Assembly (NCBI RefSeq): GCF_023856365.1
Contig: NW_026042454.1
Location: forward strand, 1 to 64,000
Source: Brienomyrus brachyistius
Taxonomy: Eukaryota; Chordata; Actinopteri; Osteoglossiformes; Mormyridae
Direction: 5' to 3'
DNA: 64,000 nucleotides
Part shown: piece after piece, positions 24,216-35,883 of the stretch
How positions within the stretch are numbered: the first letter of the stretch is position 1
How the letters are laid out: each line of letters begins with the position of its first letter
Notes under the pieces: generated by a model
What the model saw: only the letters and a program-made list of their open reading frames with translations
The model's database searches: none
What the model was told of the DNA's origin: nothing
Position numbers and translations under genes: made by a program

Positions 24216-25440
24216 GGGAAACGGAGCGGGTAGAGCAGGACGGAACGCAGGCATTGACAAACTACAATGACGGACAGGGCAAACAGGTAAGACCAGGACT
24301 TAAAATAGGTCATGACTAATCAAAGTAATCGGGCAAAGCAGGAGACGATCAGGGAAGCACACGTGGGTAATCAGGGGGCGTGGCACACACGAGGAGCGGA
24401 CAAGCCGGGCATATATGTATATCTATATAAAACCTCATTAATGAGGGACAGGGAACAGAACGGACAGACAGAACTGGCACAGGGGAAGGAGCCAGGACAA
24501 GACTTGACATAAGACAGGAAAGGCAGAGAAACAGATCAGAAAGGGGGACACGGAGGGAACAGGCAGGACAAAAGGACCGGGAGTGAACGAAGGGAACATC
24601 GGGGAAAGAGGAGCAGAAGCCAGAGGGACGAGGGACAAAGAGAGGAGGGACAGAGACAGGAGGAACAAAGCGAGGGGGAGCAGAGGCAGGAGGGACAAAG
24701 ACGGGAGGCCAGGGAGAGAAGGAGGGGGAACCAAGAGGAGCCCGAGGGAGACCCAGCGGGCGACGGGAGGCAGCCGGAAGGGCTGCAGGCGGCCGGGAGG
24801 CCGGAGCCGGAGGGGCCGAGGAGATGGGGTGAGGGACAGACGCAGGGACGAAGGAGGGAGTCGGAGGGGAGACCAGGGAAGGGGACGAAGGAGCTGGAAG
24901 GGACCCTGGCGAGGGCAAGGAGAGAGGGGGAGCCGCAGCAGACGGCGACGTCCTCCGACACGCCAGAGCGGGAGGACCAGCAGGCGAATGAGGAGCCGCC
25001 GTCGGGGGGCCCGCAGGCAACCGATAAGACGCCGGAGGAGGGACCGAGGCAGGGCGACGAGGCCGCGGAGGGGGACCCGCAGACGACAGCCGACCCGGAG
25101 GGCCAGGACCCGCAGGCGCCGACCAAGCCCTAGCGCCGGCGAGGGAGGGCGAGCCAGGGGGCTGGGCGGGTGGGACCCCAGCCGTGCGTCTGTGTCCTCT
25201 CCCCTTATGGGACACAGACATAAGGACCCGTGGCCGGGGTCGGGCTCGTCGGGGTGAGGGTACCAGAGTCACAGGGGGAGAAGGGACTGGAGTGGGGCCA
25301 GGGACTGGAGCTGCAGGCTGCAGAGGGGGCGCCTGCCCGGGAGCTGCAGGCAGGGAAAGCGCCTCGGACGTGGGCGCGGTAGCTGCAGGCAGCGGAGACG
25401 GCTGCTCGGGCTCTGGGGCCGCAGGGGGCACTTATTTTAT
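24216..25440 (-). mobile_element. Repeat with proline-rich frame, copy 1
   Basis: A GC-rich, purine-biased stretch. On the minus strand it leaves an open frame (24349-25431) of low-complexity Pro/Ser/Ala residues ending CATPPDYPRVLP. The copy at 44585-45130 ends in the same residues and shares GATCAGGGAAGCACACGTGG and AATCAGGGGGCGTGGCACAC. This looks like the tail of a transposable element rather than a host gene; the class is not recognised. Confidence 0.6.
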
Positions 25441-25489
25441 TATATAAAATAAGTGTCACACAACCGGGGTGACATGCCTTGCCTGCTTG

Positions 25490-25930
25490 TGGGATGAGGA
25501 AGACTCAGGGACTGGAAATGGGATTAAAACTGAAGATGTGCTCATTCCTTTGTGTATTTACAAATTTTCCTTCCGTCAGACATGAGGAGTTTGCTGCTAT
25601 ATTTGGCACTAATAGAGATTCTGATGCTGCTATTTTTATTGTCTATTAGTTTGTTATTATTTACAAGTTCTGTTGTGTTTTTGCATTTTTCTCTTCTGGT
25701 TAATTAACTGCTGTCTGATTGCTGTGAAGTATGAGTGTGGTGAGTAAGACTCAGGGACTGGAAGTGGGATTACAACTGAAGATAACATGCTTATTCCTTT
25801 TTGTATTGTTTACAAATTTCCTTCCGTCAAACATGAGGAGTTTGCTGCTATATTGTGCACTAACAGAGATTCTGATGCTGCTATTTTTATTGTTTATAAA
25901 TGTGTTATTGTTTCCAAGTTGAGTATTCAA
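25490..25930. repeat. Imperfect tandem duplication, about 245-bp period
   Basis: GACTCAGGGACTGGAA, TTCCTTCCGTCA, ACATGAGGAGTTTGCTGCTA and GATTCTGATGCTGCTATTTT occur at about 25505-25650 and again at about 25749-25895. The second copy ends with TTCAATAAATGC. No coding meaning seen. Confidence 0.8.
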
Positions 25931-25979
25931 TAAATGCTAAATTGAGAAATTTTGTGTATCGTTTGTTATTATTAGTGTG

Positions 25980-26118
25980 ATATTTTACCATGCAAATAGA
26001 GGGGAAAACGTCCAATTATCGGCCAAAAAAAATCAGCAGCATATATCGGCCATCGCCTGACCCTGACTCCTAAATATCGGCATCGGCTATTGAAAAACCC
26101 ATATCGGTCGACCTCTAG
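25980..26118. mobile_element. Dispersed repeat end (TATCGG-rich)
   Basis: Multiple TATCGGC motifs end in TATCGGTCGACCTCTAGTAA, a pattern I associate with non-autonomous DNA transposon ends in fish; the family is not certain. Confidence 0.35.
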
Positions 26119-26156
26119 TAACAGTACATTCTGTCCAATTCATCCATCGAGTTAAG

Positions 26157-26423
26157 TCACACACCCACTTGAGGGGGCACTCCGGCAGACGTGAGGATGG
26201 GGATGTTCTTTCCGCTATAACATCCACTGCAGAAGTACATCTCGCTCCTGTTCACAGGGCTTACTTCAATGATGAAGCAGGGCTGGTTGTCTGGACAAGT
26301 GAAGTTGTCCTGCTGCTGGGTCTCGGTGCCGTTTTTCCACCTAAGCTTGAAGGTGGAAATGTGTTCCAACTTGGTCCCTGGGACTGCAGCATAGCCAAAC
26401 ATCGCGAGCAGCGTCGGCCACAC
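26157..26423 (-). CDS. Exon-like open frame, possible secreted or Ig-like fragment (not recognised)
   Basis: The frame has no ATG at its upstream end and meets a TGA just before, so if real it is an exon or pseudogene piece. It reads LEHISTFKLRWKNGTE, FTCPDNQPCFIIEV, SPVNRSEMYFCSGCYSG and ends in TGA at the left. Two NxT/S sites (NGT, NFT) and NRS look like an extracellular domain, and EMYFC recalls the last strand of a V-type Ig fold, but the usual tryptophan and cysteine spacing is not convincing. A CTGCAG acceptor precedes TCCCAGGGACC. No function assigned. Confidence 0.25.
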   Translation of the reverse strand: MWPTLLAMFGYAAVPGTKLEHISTFKLRWKNGTETQQQDNFTCPDNQPCFIIEVSPVNRSEMYFCSGCYSGKNIPILTSAGVPPQVGV

Positions 26424-29040
26424 CCACCACCAGAACCATCACACCGTCCTATACACATAAAGAAGAACTAAAACATAGAGTGTTGTGACAATCTATGCGT
26501 TAATGTTTGGCAGCATAGGTGATTCGTTAAAATTATACCGAAGAATGGAAAATGTGATATTTAGAATATTTTTTGCCATTTAGTAGCTAATTTAAGCACT
26601 TACCCAATGCCTCAATTTGTTTTAGGTCAGTAATGTCTGAGCCAAAAGAATGAATGTATGAATTTAATACAATTCACCCACTCCCACCCACACACAAATC
26701 TGAAATTCAATTTATTAAGACACTTCTTAAACATTAGTGCATTAACAAAAAAGGAAAATCTTAAGAGATTCAGTAGGATTTTCTATGTTAGACTTAAGTT
26801 AATAGTTCAATAGTTTTTATATATTTCAGTATACCAATTTGACTTTAATGTTGAAACAGATGCTAAAACATGGAATAATTTCATAACTAGAGAAACATGT
26901 TATTCACAAACACTAGCAAAGGTAGCTTATAGTTAAACTTACTTAAGTCAGCAAGTCAGGCTACAGTGTGTAAGAATTGTCGTAAACGATAATTTGTCTC
27001 AGTCTTACATGACAGAATAAGTAAACAGAAAATATAAAATGGCTGAAACAGCATCATTAACGCCAGCTACAGTAGAGGCGCAGAAAAGGTGTCATGACTG
27101 AAGTATTCCCAAACTTTGGAAGACCGCATGCGAGCCTTTTTTGCCGCGTGTTTCTCCAGAGGCTCCGGAGCTCCGCTGGTTGACGCAGCCAAGTTGGCTC
27201 ATGTGCAGGGGGACAAGCGGCAAATTTCTTTTTTGCAGGGTGGTAGGTGATGTCTCATTAATATTTCTGAGAGAAGTGCTACATGATTGGCCAGTGCATG
27301 CCTTACAAAATGGTGCGGCACTGCATCCAAGCCTGCGGCACTCAGAGTCACAAATACAGTGGAAACCATTTGTAGTAATTACGTCTGTCTGGCTGATTTC
27401 CAACTAATTGATATTTGTATATTTATTACATGAATATAAGGTAATATAAGGTAATAGAAGAGGTATTTAATGGTTTTCCGTCTGAGGAATTTGCAAAAAA
27501 CTGCAGTGCATGATGGGTCGGATCTAAAGGCTGCCTAACGTCCTCATCTGTAGGACGACTTACATCAAGACTAGGAAGGTGCATAATGTTCATGCCTGGT
27601 TGCGTTTGTTGGTCCAGAAAGTAATTCAATTTCGCCATGTAGGTTACGTTCTTAAAAACTGCTTGGAATATAGCCCGATTATATGCTGTGGGCCTTTTAA
27701 TTTCTTTGTTTACCAGGTAGGCTACCTTCTTTAAACTGCGTTTTGTTAGACTACATATTTAGGGAGGTCTTTATAAATTTATTGTAGTCTTTATAAATAT
27801 GTACATAGTTTAGCCTAACCCAGCCACTTAAGGGAGCAAGCCAGCTCAACTAGGTGTCGGTCCCAAGCCCGGATTAATGGGGAGGGTTGGCGTCAAGAAA
27901 TAAAGAGACTGTATCTTCACTGCATGACTGATGTCAAAATGTGTGAAATATGTGGTTGTATAAATAAATTCATTAAAGTAGGTTAATGATTCTGTGCTGT
28001 CTAAATTGTATAGAAAATTTCTACATATAGCCAAACAAATCTCCTCCTGTTTGAAAAGGCATAGAAAAAGCAATTTAGCCACTAAAACTTTACAGTTTTT
28101 GTGAGGGACAGTCGAATTCTCTCGTTAAGTTTTTTGTGATCCTGCACCTACACTTTGCCGGCCCCAGGAGGATGGGCTCCCCCTTTGAGTTTGGTCCCTC
28201 CCAAGGTTTCTTCCTTCTTGGGAGTTTTTCCATGCTATCGGCGCCTATGGCTTACTCACTGGGGGCTTTGGGTGGGCATGATATAAAGCAAAGCATTTTC
28301 CCTTCCAGTTTCCTCCTCTGGTCCACATTGCAGGACCATCAGCCATCAGAAACAGCCCAGACAGTCTCCTTCAGCTTCTTTAGTGTCCTTGGAAGCCAAG
28401 GCAGTTTTAGATCTGAGAGGAGGTTTATCAGAAGGACACATATTACGTCGTTTGTCCTGAAATGTAACATGGGGAGGAAAAGTTAAGCGGTTTAGTCAGA
28501 TTGGAGTCGTTTATTCAGCAGTGGCAGCGCCAGTGACTTAATGCTACAGGTGCTATAGGGGAGTGAGATTATTTAGAGCGGGTGCTTTAGCTTTTCAGCT
28601 TATGTAGATGCTGTATAGAAGCACACAGCACGATAAGCTACAGCATGGATAAAATATGATAAAATATGAAATTCTAACGTCTAGCTCACAGAGCCTCTAT
28701 GTGTACTTTGAAGAAAAAATACACTACAAGTATGCTATAAAAACCGCAAAAATGTCTTACACAATATACAGATTTTACAGATAGTTAAAGAAAAAATGAA
28801 ACCAATATTTTGGGGGTGCTGTGGGGGTACTATGGTCATTGGAGGAGGAGCTAGAGCCCCCCCCCCAAGCTTTTCCCTGGTGCTGCCACTGTTGTTCAGA
28901 TTAAAAGTAACCTTGTCATTAATAAACAGTACTCTGATCAAATTTTTGCATGTACAAACACAATCAAAGTTTAACCACATGTTTAGACACAATTCACACA
29001 CCTGTTACATTTCCATAATGCTAAGACTCTCTACACTTAC
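26424..29040. other. Region without recognised genes, 3' of the chemerin-like exons
   Basis: AT-rich sequence, except for the repeat tail near 28150-28340. The final exon(s) of the chemerin-like gene should lie here but were not recognised. Minus-strand frames at 27092-27403 and 27426-27638 have no family resemblance that I can see. Confidence 0.4.
28150..28345 (+). mobile_element. Retroposon 3' tail (GGAGGATGGGCTCCC family)
   Basis: GGAGGATGGGCTCCCCCTTT, TCCCTCCCAAGGTTTCTTCC and GGGAGTTTTTCC form a tail shared with 37240-37440. Such a tail is widespread among fish SINEs and LINEs. Confidence 0.65.
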
Positions 29041-30338
29041 TTCATCCACTTTCTTGTTTGGTACACAGTCAATTGATGGATGTGTAAGATTATTACCAGA
29101 CCGTCTGCTGCAAACTCTACAGTTAATGAATGGCTGCAAAAACACACAGACACACAAAAACAGTATTTAAAGAGTGGTGGGCAATAAATACAGTGAGAGA
29201 AGGTGTAGTAAAGATATATCTAAAGATTTAAGGCAGAGCTGCTGGACTGCAGGGTTTAATGACACAGAACAATTTTAGAGGAAAGAGCTTCCAAAGCAGG
29301 GTCACCTTAAGGCTATATTATACAAAGCAAGTTCATCTAAAAGTATGAACAACAAATCCCGTTTAACTGAACACTGCTCTGTATTAAAATACTGTCCTCC
29401 GATCAAGCTAAGTGGTCCTGTAGTTCACTATTTAAAGAGGTAAATTTAAAGGGTAATTCACACTGCGCATCTACCCTGCTCTGACCAGATTTAATTGCCC
29501 TTTCACCACAAAACACCACACTGCCATTTAAGGCTGATTTCAACTGCCTGGTAATCCAGCCTTTAAGCCTGTAAACCTACTAAAATTTGAGAATAAGGTG
29601 ATGGAACTGGCTGTTTGAGGCCACCTATCTATTTGTTACTTTATTGTTGGCTAACTTTCCTCCGCAGGGCATCAAAAAAGTTAACATGAACCTAAATTAA
29701 TTTGCTAACTGATATGTCCAATGCTCACAGTCACAGTGACTCTTTACTTACCCTCTTGTCCATGAAAATACAGTCAGCCCGATGGTCTGTTGCAGTTGAC
29801 TTTGGACATTTTGTTGCTCTCAAGAGAATATCAATGTCAATGTATTCACTGCTGATCTAAATCACATAAACACGTTATATACAAAATTGCCTACAACTGT
29901 TTTAAAGGCAATATAACAAACAATAATCACCCAAAAAATGGCAAACTGTCACAGACTTGACTGCAGCAGATTCAGAGAGAAACTGTGAGAAGGTAAAATT
30001 GACCAGGGCTGAGATATACAACCATCACTTTCATTGTGAAGAGACATTAAGCATCATATGCATTGAAATTAAAACATCAAAATCAATGTGATTCTCATTA
30101 GTTCAGCTTGCAGATGATGAAAGTTTCACACTTTTGTAAACACTTTCTCAGCAGTTACCTTCGGACGGCCCTGGATGTTATAGAAATTCATGTGCTGACG
30201 GGTTCCTTGATGAGCATTTTCGACTGCGAGTTTAATGGCCGTCTTGTAGAGTGCAGGGAGACTGTGGTAATCTTGCTGGGCCTCTGTGGAGATAAGCAGA
30301 GCTCCATAAGCCAAAACCAGAACCAGCAGGCGGGTCAT
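29041..30338 (-). CDS. Chemerin-like (RARRES2-like) secreted cystatin-fold protein (partial, last exon not found)
   Basis: Chemerin-type proteins are secreted, cystatin-fold chemoattractants activated by C-terminal cleavage. Three minus-strand exons join in phase 0: 30159-30338, 29752-29856 and 29041-29133 (126 codons). Exon 1 starts with a signal peptide (MTRLLVLVLAYGALL, cleavage expected near TEA-QQ) then LPALYKTAIKLAVENAH. Exon 2 has DIDILLRATKCPK and HRADCIFMDKR; exon 3 has PFINCRVCSRRSG and SIDCVPNKK. Five cysteines are in view in the chemerin order; the sixth and the processed C-terminal peptide should be in a further exon. Donors are GTAACT, GTAAGT and GTAAGT. The RPxIxCxVC core and signal peptide support the call; a more distant cystatin relative is the alternative. 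Confidence 0.72.
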
Positions 30339-30469
30339 CTTCCTCTCAGCTTTGAAGGGAGAAGCAGGACTGAGGACACTGATCTGTGGTCCCCTTATCC
30401 AGCACGTCCAGGGGCGTGTCCTTCACCCGAAACAAACAGACCTTTGAACAACATTGGAAAACTCTTCAG

Positions 30470-31035
30470 GATGAATCGAGGCAGGTGGTCAAGTGGGTTT
30501 ATTGTTATTTCAGCAATATACACAGTACACAGTGAAAGGAAACATTGTTCCTCCTGGACCACGGTGCAAGACAAAGAAGAAAAACAGAAACAACACAAGA
30601 TGACACAAGTGCGGGCAAGATAGAACTATACAGAGTGAAAGGAGCACAAACAGAGGGAGAAAGTGCAAGATAAACACAAGAGCAACAATACAATACTACA
30701 GGACAAGACAGCGCAGTCAAGAACACAGAGTGCAGCCAGAGCTAACCTGAATAGGGGCATCAAGGTTGCCAGGCAGGCAGAGAAACAGAAAATAGAGGTC
30801 TACTTCACATACAACAACCCACAGTGGGTGTGGCAGGGAATACAACACATTACAAACTTCAAAGGCAACAACACCGTCACTGTTAACAGCAACGCCCTTT
30901 TAGCAAAGGAGCTAAACAGCTTCTTTGCTCGTCTGGAGGAACACAGAGCAGACATAGCCACACTGCCCCCTCCCCCAATCTCCAGCACTCACAGACTCCC
31001 TCTGCAGGAACACCACGCGAGAAGGCACATTGCAT
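30470..31035 (+). mobile_element. LINE fragment (endonuclease-RT junction) and flanking repeat
   Basis: The plus-strand frame around 30770-30960 reads VWQGIQHITNFKGN and ALLAKELNSFFARLEE, a linker typical of fish LINEs between endonuclease and reverse transcriptase. The preceding GCAATATACACAGTACACAG and GGACCACGGTGCAAGACA belong to a common dispersed repeat. Truncated at both ends. Confidence 0.6.
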
Positions 31036-31605
31036 CTCTAGGTGTGTGGAGTTTAAGACAAGGCAAGTGATGCTACGATAATATAATTCCTTGGTAAGAC
31101 CCCACCTAGAATATTGTGTGCGGGTTTGGTTACCATACCTTAAGAAGGACATTGCTGCCTTGGAAAAGGTGCAACGTAGGGCAACGAGAATGATTCCTGG
31201 TCTTAGAGGAATGTCTAATGAGGAGAGGTTAGCTGAGCTGAATCTGTTTAGCCTCGAGCAAAGGAGACTAAGGGGGGACATAATCCAGGTGTTTAAGATT
31301 CTAACAGGTCTGGATGCTGTTCAGCCAAATGGCTATTTCAATGTTAGTTTAAATACCAGAACTCGTGGCCATAAGTGGAAATTAGCTGGAGAACATTTTA
31401 AAACGAATTTGATGAAGCATTTCTGTACACAGCGTGTAGTTAGAGTATGGAATAGTCTTCCTGTTATTGTAACACAAGCTAAAACCCTGGGTTCTTTTAA
31501 ATCAGAGCTAGATAAGATTTTTGAGCTATTAGCTAAGTTCTCCTCAAAGGAGCTTGATGGGCCGAATGGCCTCCTCTCATTTGTAAATCTCTTTGGTTCT
31601 TATGA
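31036..31605 (+). mobile_element. 5'-truncated LINE 3' end (CR1/L2/Rex-like)
   Basis: An open frame runs VRPHLEYCVRVW, EKVQRRATRMIPGLRGM, RLAELNLFSLEQRRLRGD to RVWNSLPVIV, the post-RT domain of a non-LTR element. It ends with GATGGGCCGAATGGCCTCCT near 31558. The same family lies at 42983-43969 (minus) and as a 105-bp fragment at 35685. Confidence 0.85.
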
Positions 31606-31734
31606 GTCAGCTTACAGAGATGAGGTCCAGAAACTGATAGGTTGGAGTTCAGCAAACAATTTGGCACTAAACAGCACAAAGACAAAGGAATCACTGACTT
31701 CAGGAAGGATGGAGGCGACACTGGCCTGCCTAGA

Positions 31735-31860
31735 TGGATGGATGGATGTTTTTATTGACATTGTAAGTACAATGAGATTTAGTTTGGAACGCGCCAGCAG
31801 CTACACAGTATATTTACAATTATATAGATTGTGAGGCATAAAATAAGGTGTGAGTAATAT
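31735..31860. repeat. LINE UTR-like repeat fragment
   Basis: ATTGACATTGTAAGTACAAT and the following TTTAGTTTGG are typical of a dispersed fish LINE UTR; related sequence is seen near 36130-36300. Confidence 0.4.
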
Positions 31861-32099
31861 AACATAACGACATAATATAAGTAATCATTAATTAATCATT
31901 ACAGATGGTATGAGGTGTGAACCGCTAGGCTGCTATGGCATGTTTGGTATCAAACCGATGGAAAATCACTCCAGTTTCCAAATCTGGTCAGTGGTTACCA
32001 CGAAAGTGAATATATCAAAAGTTACACCAGCCTAACGAAAATCATCAATACAAGGGAAATCACTCTGGTCATAAATCTCAAAAGGACTGATACAGACCC

Positions 32100-32790
32100 C
32101 CTTCCGAAAGCCCGCCAAATGGATGGTCAGCCATTGGTCCAGGAGTCGAATTCCTGGTCACTCCTATTCACGAACTTTACACTATAAAACCTGGCACCTC
32201 AGAACAAAGCCAGGAGAGGAGAAACAGAAGGGAGGAGAAAACAAAAGACCATCAGCACGAAGAGAGGCAGAGAACATCAGCCCAAGAGAAGAGAAGCCCA
32301 CAAGAAGCCCTCCTGAAGCCTATCAGTGAAGACCCAGCTGGACAGAGAACTGCAACCAAGCCCAAGCTTCACCAGGAGAGGGAATCAGAGGGGCTCCACT
32401 CCAACAACCGCTGCAAACACCGCGCCTCCCTGAGTGCCATCACCCATCAGCTCATCAGCCTCCGCAACCAACTGCCAAGACCCCCCCCCCCCACTCTGCA
32501 ACCAAGTAAACAAACTTCCTTTCATTTATAACAACCTAAACTCCTATTCACCTGCTATATTACTTTAGGACAGTATTTCCACAAATTGCTTGCTTTGCAG
32601 AACAGTATTTTCCCTTTTAAGGTTACTCATTTTAAATCTGGTCATTGCATTTTCATGATTACATTGTTTGTGTCCACTCCGTTATTTCGTGTTTATTGTT
32701 TGTTAGGTGTAATGTCTGTCTTATGTTAGTTATAGGAATAAATGCATGTCTTTTACACAACTTCAGCCTCCGTTCATTGAGTGCTCACAA
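32100..32790 (+). mobile_element. Probable LTR of an unrecognised retroelement
   Basis: The stretch has a TATA box (ACTATAAAACCTGGC near 32180) and, about 560 bp on, a polyadenylation signal (GGAATAAATGC near 32737), the spacing of an LTR. Part of it (32635-32735) is repeated at 35790-35883 with high identity. Precise ends were not found, so this is an inference from signals and duplication. Confidence 0.4.
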
Positions 32791-33815
32791 GAATCCCTGC
32801 CTGTGCGATCTACGCTCTGAAACCTCAAATTCGCCTGAAATATCGCGAGACTCTCTCTCATTGGCCGTGAGGGGAGCTTCGCTACCGATCGTTTACATTA
32901 CCTGGTGACGCAGCTCGTTGGACAAGCCTTCTATTCTAACCCAGGTTATTACGTGATACTGGTTATTAATGAGTTCCATTTAAGTCACACATTAACAGAC
33001 TCACGGTGTTTCGCAATTGAGTTTGAGCCGACCATTCAGCATAAAAATTGGTTAATAATCACAAGGCACAAGGTTTAAACTTATTCTGAGCACACAATTT
33101 AAACTTTTTATGACCGAACGTGCAGTGAAGAAGCGCTACTGTGAACTGGTTGCAAAAGTCGCACTCATGGCAATCTGAAGGCATTTAAGCGGGATCATAT
33201 GGGCTTATTATAGTTATTTTTATTTCTATTATTAGTAGTTATATTATTTTGTTTTATTTTCGGTGATTTCATTGTAGTTCTTTCGTATTAAACTGCAGTA
33301 AACTTTAACCCTATGTCTGACGAGATTCTCAGATGTAGCGCTTTGTTTCCAGGTTCAATTCGGACGAGTGTCTCCGTTTCTATATATCCTGGGAGAGATC
33401 TCTCTATTAGCGAACGGGAATACTTGTTATGAGGTTCTAACCTAAATTATGTTGCGCTTGGACATAAGACCGATAGCTTAGTTACCTATCAGGATCATAC
33501 TCGTATGTGTGTGCCTGCTTTAGACAAAGCAAGTTTAACACAACTTTGCGCTGTGAGCCAAGTGTGTGTCATTTAGAAATTGGGAGTCTCCTGTGCTTGA
33601 GACCCACCGTGGTTAAGCACCATTTGCGACGAGATATAGTGCACTCACAATTTAAATCTGTCGCCGTAACGCGTGCGCCGTCTCGCTTCAGTAATTGTTT
33701 TAAGGGGTTTTATACTGTGCAAGGCACAGAAGAAGGCCACAAGCAGCATGCGCATGCATTAAATGTGTGTGTCACTCATCTAGCGTCGGCAACCGCCTAG
33801 CTATATCTTTGGTTA

Positions 33816-34890
33816 CCTCTAGTGGTCAGGCATAGAACTACCACTCCATTTCGAAATTGCGCCTCTAGTGGCCAGGCATAGAACTACCACTCAATTTCGA
33901 TATTGCGCCTCTAGTGGCCAGGCATAGAACTACCACTCCATTTTGATTTTGCGCCCCCGGTGGTCAGGCATAGAACTACCACTCCATTTCGATATTGCGC
34001 CCCCGGTGGTCAGGCATAGAACTACCACTCCAGTTCGAAATTGCGCCTCTAGTGGTCAGGCATATAACTACCACTCCATTTCGAAATCGCGCCTCTAGTG
34101 GTCAGGCATAGAACTACCACTCCATTTCGAAATTGGGCTTCTAGTGGTCAGGCATAGAACTACCACTCAATTTTGAAATTGCGCTTCTAGTGGCAAGCCA
34201 TAGAAGTACTACTCCATTTCGAAATCGCGCCTCTAGTGGTCAGGCATAGAACTACCACTCCATTTCGATATTGCGCCCCCGGTGGTCAGGCATAGAACTA
34301 CCACTCCATTTCGAAATTGCGCTTCTAGTGGTCAGGCATAGAACTACCACTCAATTTTGAAATTGCGCTTCTAGTGACAAGCCATAGAACTACTACTCCA
34401 TTTCGAAATCGCGCCTCTAGTGGTCAGGCATAGAACTACTATTCCATTTCGTAATCGTGCCTCTAGTGGTCAGGCATAGAACTACCACTCCATTTCGAAA
34501 TTGCGCTCCCGGTGGTCAGGCATAGAACTACCACTCCATTTCGATATTGCGCCCCCGGTGGTCAGGCATAGAAGTACCACTCCATTTCGATATTGCGCCC
34601 CCGGTGGTCAGGCATAGAACTACCACTCCAGTTCGAAATTGCGCCTCCAGTGGTCAGGCATAGAACTACCACTCCATTTCAAAATCGCGCCTCCATTGGT
34701 CAGGCATAGAACTACAACTCCATTTCGATATTGCGCCCCCGGTGGTCAGGCATAGAACTACCACTCCATTTCGAAATTGCGCTTCTAGTGGTCAGGCATA
34801 GAACTACCACTCAATTTTGAAATTGCGCTTCTAGTGGCAAGCCATAGCAGTGCCACTCCATTGAAATTGCACCTCTAGTGGTCCGCCATA
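33816..34890. repeat. 46-bp minisatellite, about 23 units
   Basis: Tandem units with core CTCTAGTGGTCAGGCATAGA and ACTACCACTCCATTTCGAAA then TTGCGC. Subtypes alternate: CTCTAGTGG, CCCCGGTGG and TTCTAGTGG starts, and GATATT versus GAAATT. A larger 5- to 6-unit order seems to recur (compare about 34080-34260 with 34390-34560). It lies between the two partial copies of the probable LTR. Confidence 0.95.
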
Positions 34891-35684
34891 GTAGGTTAAC
34901 AACATCTGAGTTGGGTCTCTGGTGGTCAACTGCGGTGATACAACACGCATAATTGGACACACAGGTTCTTGCCTGAAAGCAGGAATCAACTTCACGGACT
35001 AAATCAGTTTGATCACAATACATTAACATCCAATTAGGTTATTGTTGCATAACTAATTGATGTTTACAATTGAATAAGAAACACAATTCATTTGGTTTGA
35101 TTCCCGTTTAACCTTTTTGATTTATTTTAGGTTTTATTTCACCTTATGCTTTCATTCATTCCCTCTCCCCCAACAAGGGGACTTGCATAGAAGTTCAACC
35201 ACTATTAACAACAGTAAACCAGTTACGTACACAATCCCATCAGGAAGTCGTTTGGATGTGATCAGTTGAGCCCTTCGGGTGCTGGGTGCTTACCATTCGC
35301 TCTCTGTTGGTTGAGCTTGTCTGTGGCTCTGCTGTCACTGCTTGTGATCGTACAGTTTGTCAGAACCGAAGGGGAGTTCTCAGCAATTGGATGCCCAAAA
35401 GCGTGTCAGCCCGGCTACACCCACTGACTCATTACGGGCAAGGCTGACAGGTACCTCAGGCGGTCATTACAACTTTTGAGCAGGACTTCGTTTAGGGTGA
35501 GTTCTGAGAACGGCCCTAGCTTGGACTCTCACTAGGGTGGGTGATACCTGAAGGCAATTTTGCCAGCCGATAAGCTGAGCTCCACCTGGGTTGTCTCAGT
35601 TGTGCATACAGAATACGCCCTTCCAAGTTAACATTGCTGGGGATCGGGGGAGTGGAAGCCGGACTCAGGCTTGCTTGGCTGGGA
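34891..35684. other. Unassigned sequence after the minisatellite
   Basis: About 800 bp with no recognised frame. Balanced composition and its position between minisatellite and repeated LTR-like fragment suggest it is internal sequence of the same degenerate element. Confidence 0.3.
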
Positions 35685-35883
35685 GAATGATTCCTGGTCT
35701 TAGAGGAATGTTTAATGAGGAGAGGTTAGCTGAGCTGAATCTGTTTAGCCTCGAGCAAAGGAGACTAAGGGGGGACATAATCCAGGTGTTAAATCTGGTC
35801 ATTGCATTACATTTTTTTTGTATCCACTCCTTTATTTCGTGTTTATTGTTTGTTAGGTGTAATGTCTGTCTTATGTTAGTTAT
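35685..35883 (+). mobile_element. Chimeric fragment: LINE piece joined to LTR-like piece
   Basis: 35685-35790 is nearly identical to LINE 31187-31294; 35790-35883 is nearly identical to 32635-32735. The join GGTGTTAAATCTGG skips about 1.34 kb relative to the upstream copy. Confidence 0.8.

Noticed and set aside
24349..25431. 360-residue proline-rich minus-strand frame as a host gene
   Set aside because: Low-complexity composition and shared end with the repeat at 44585; interpreted as part of a transposable element.
27092..27403. Cysteine-containing minus-strand frame
   Set aside because: Looked briefly like a small secreted protein, but there is no signal peptide, splice logic or family match.
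33816..34890. 46-bp repeats as a CRISPR or regulatory array
   Set aside because: Tandem minisatellite without spacers; no transcription factor consensus recognised.
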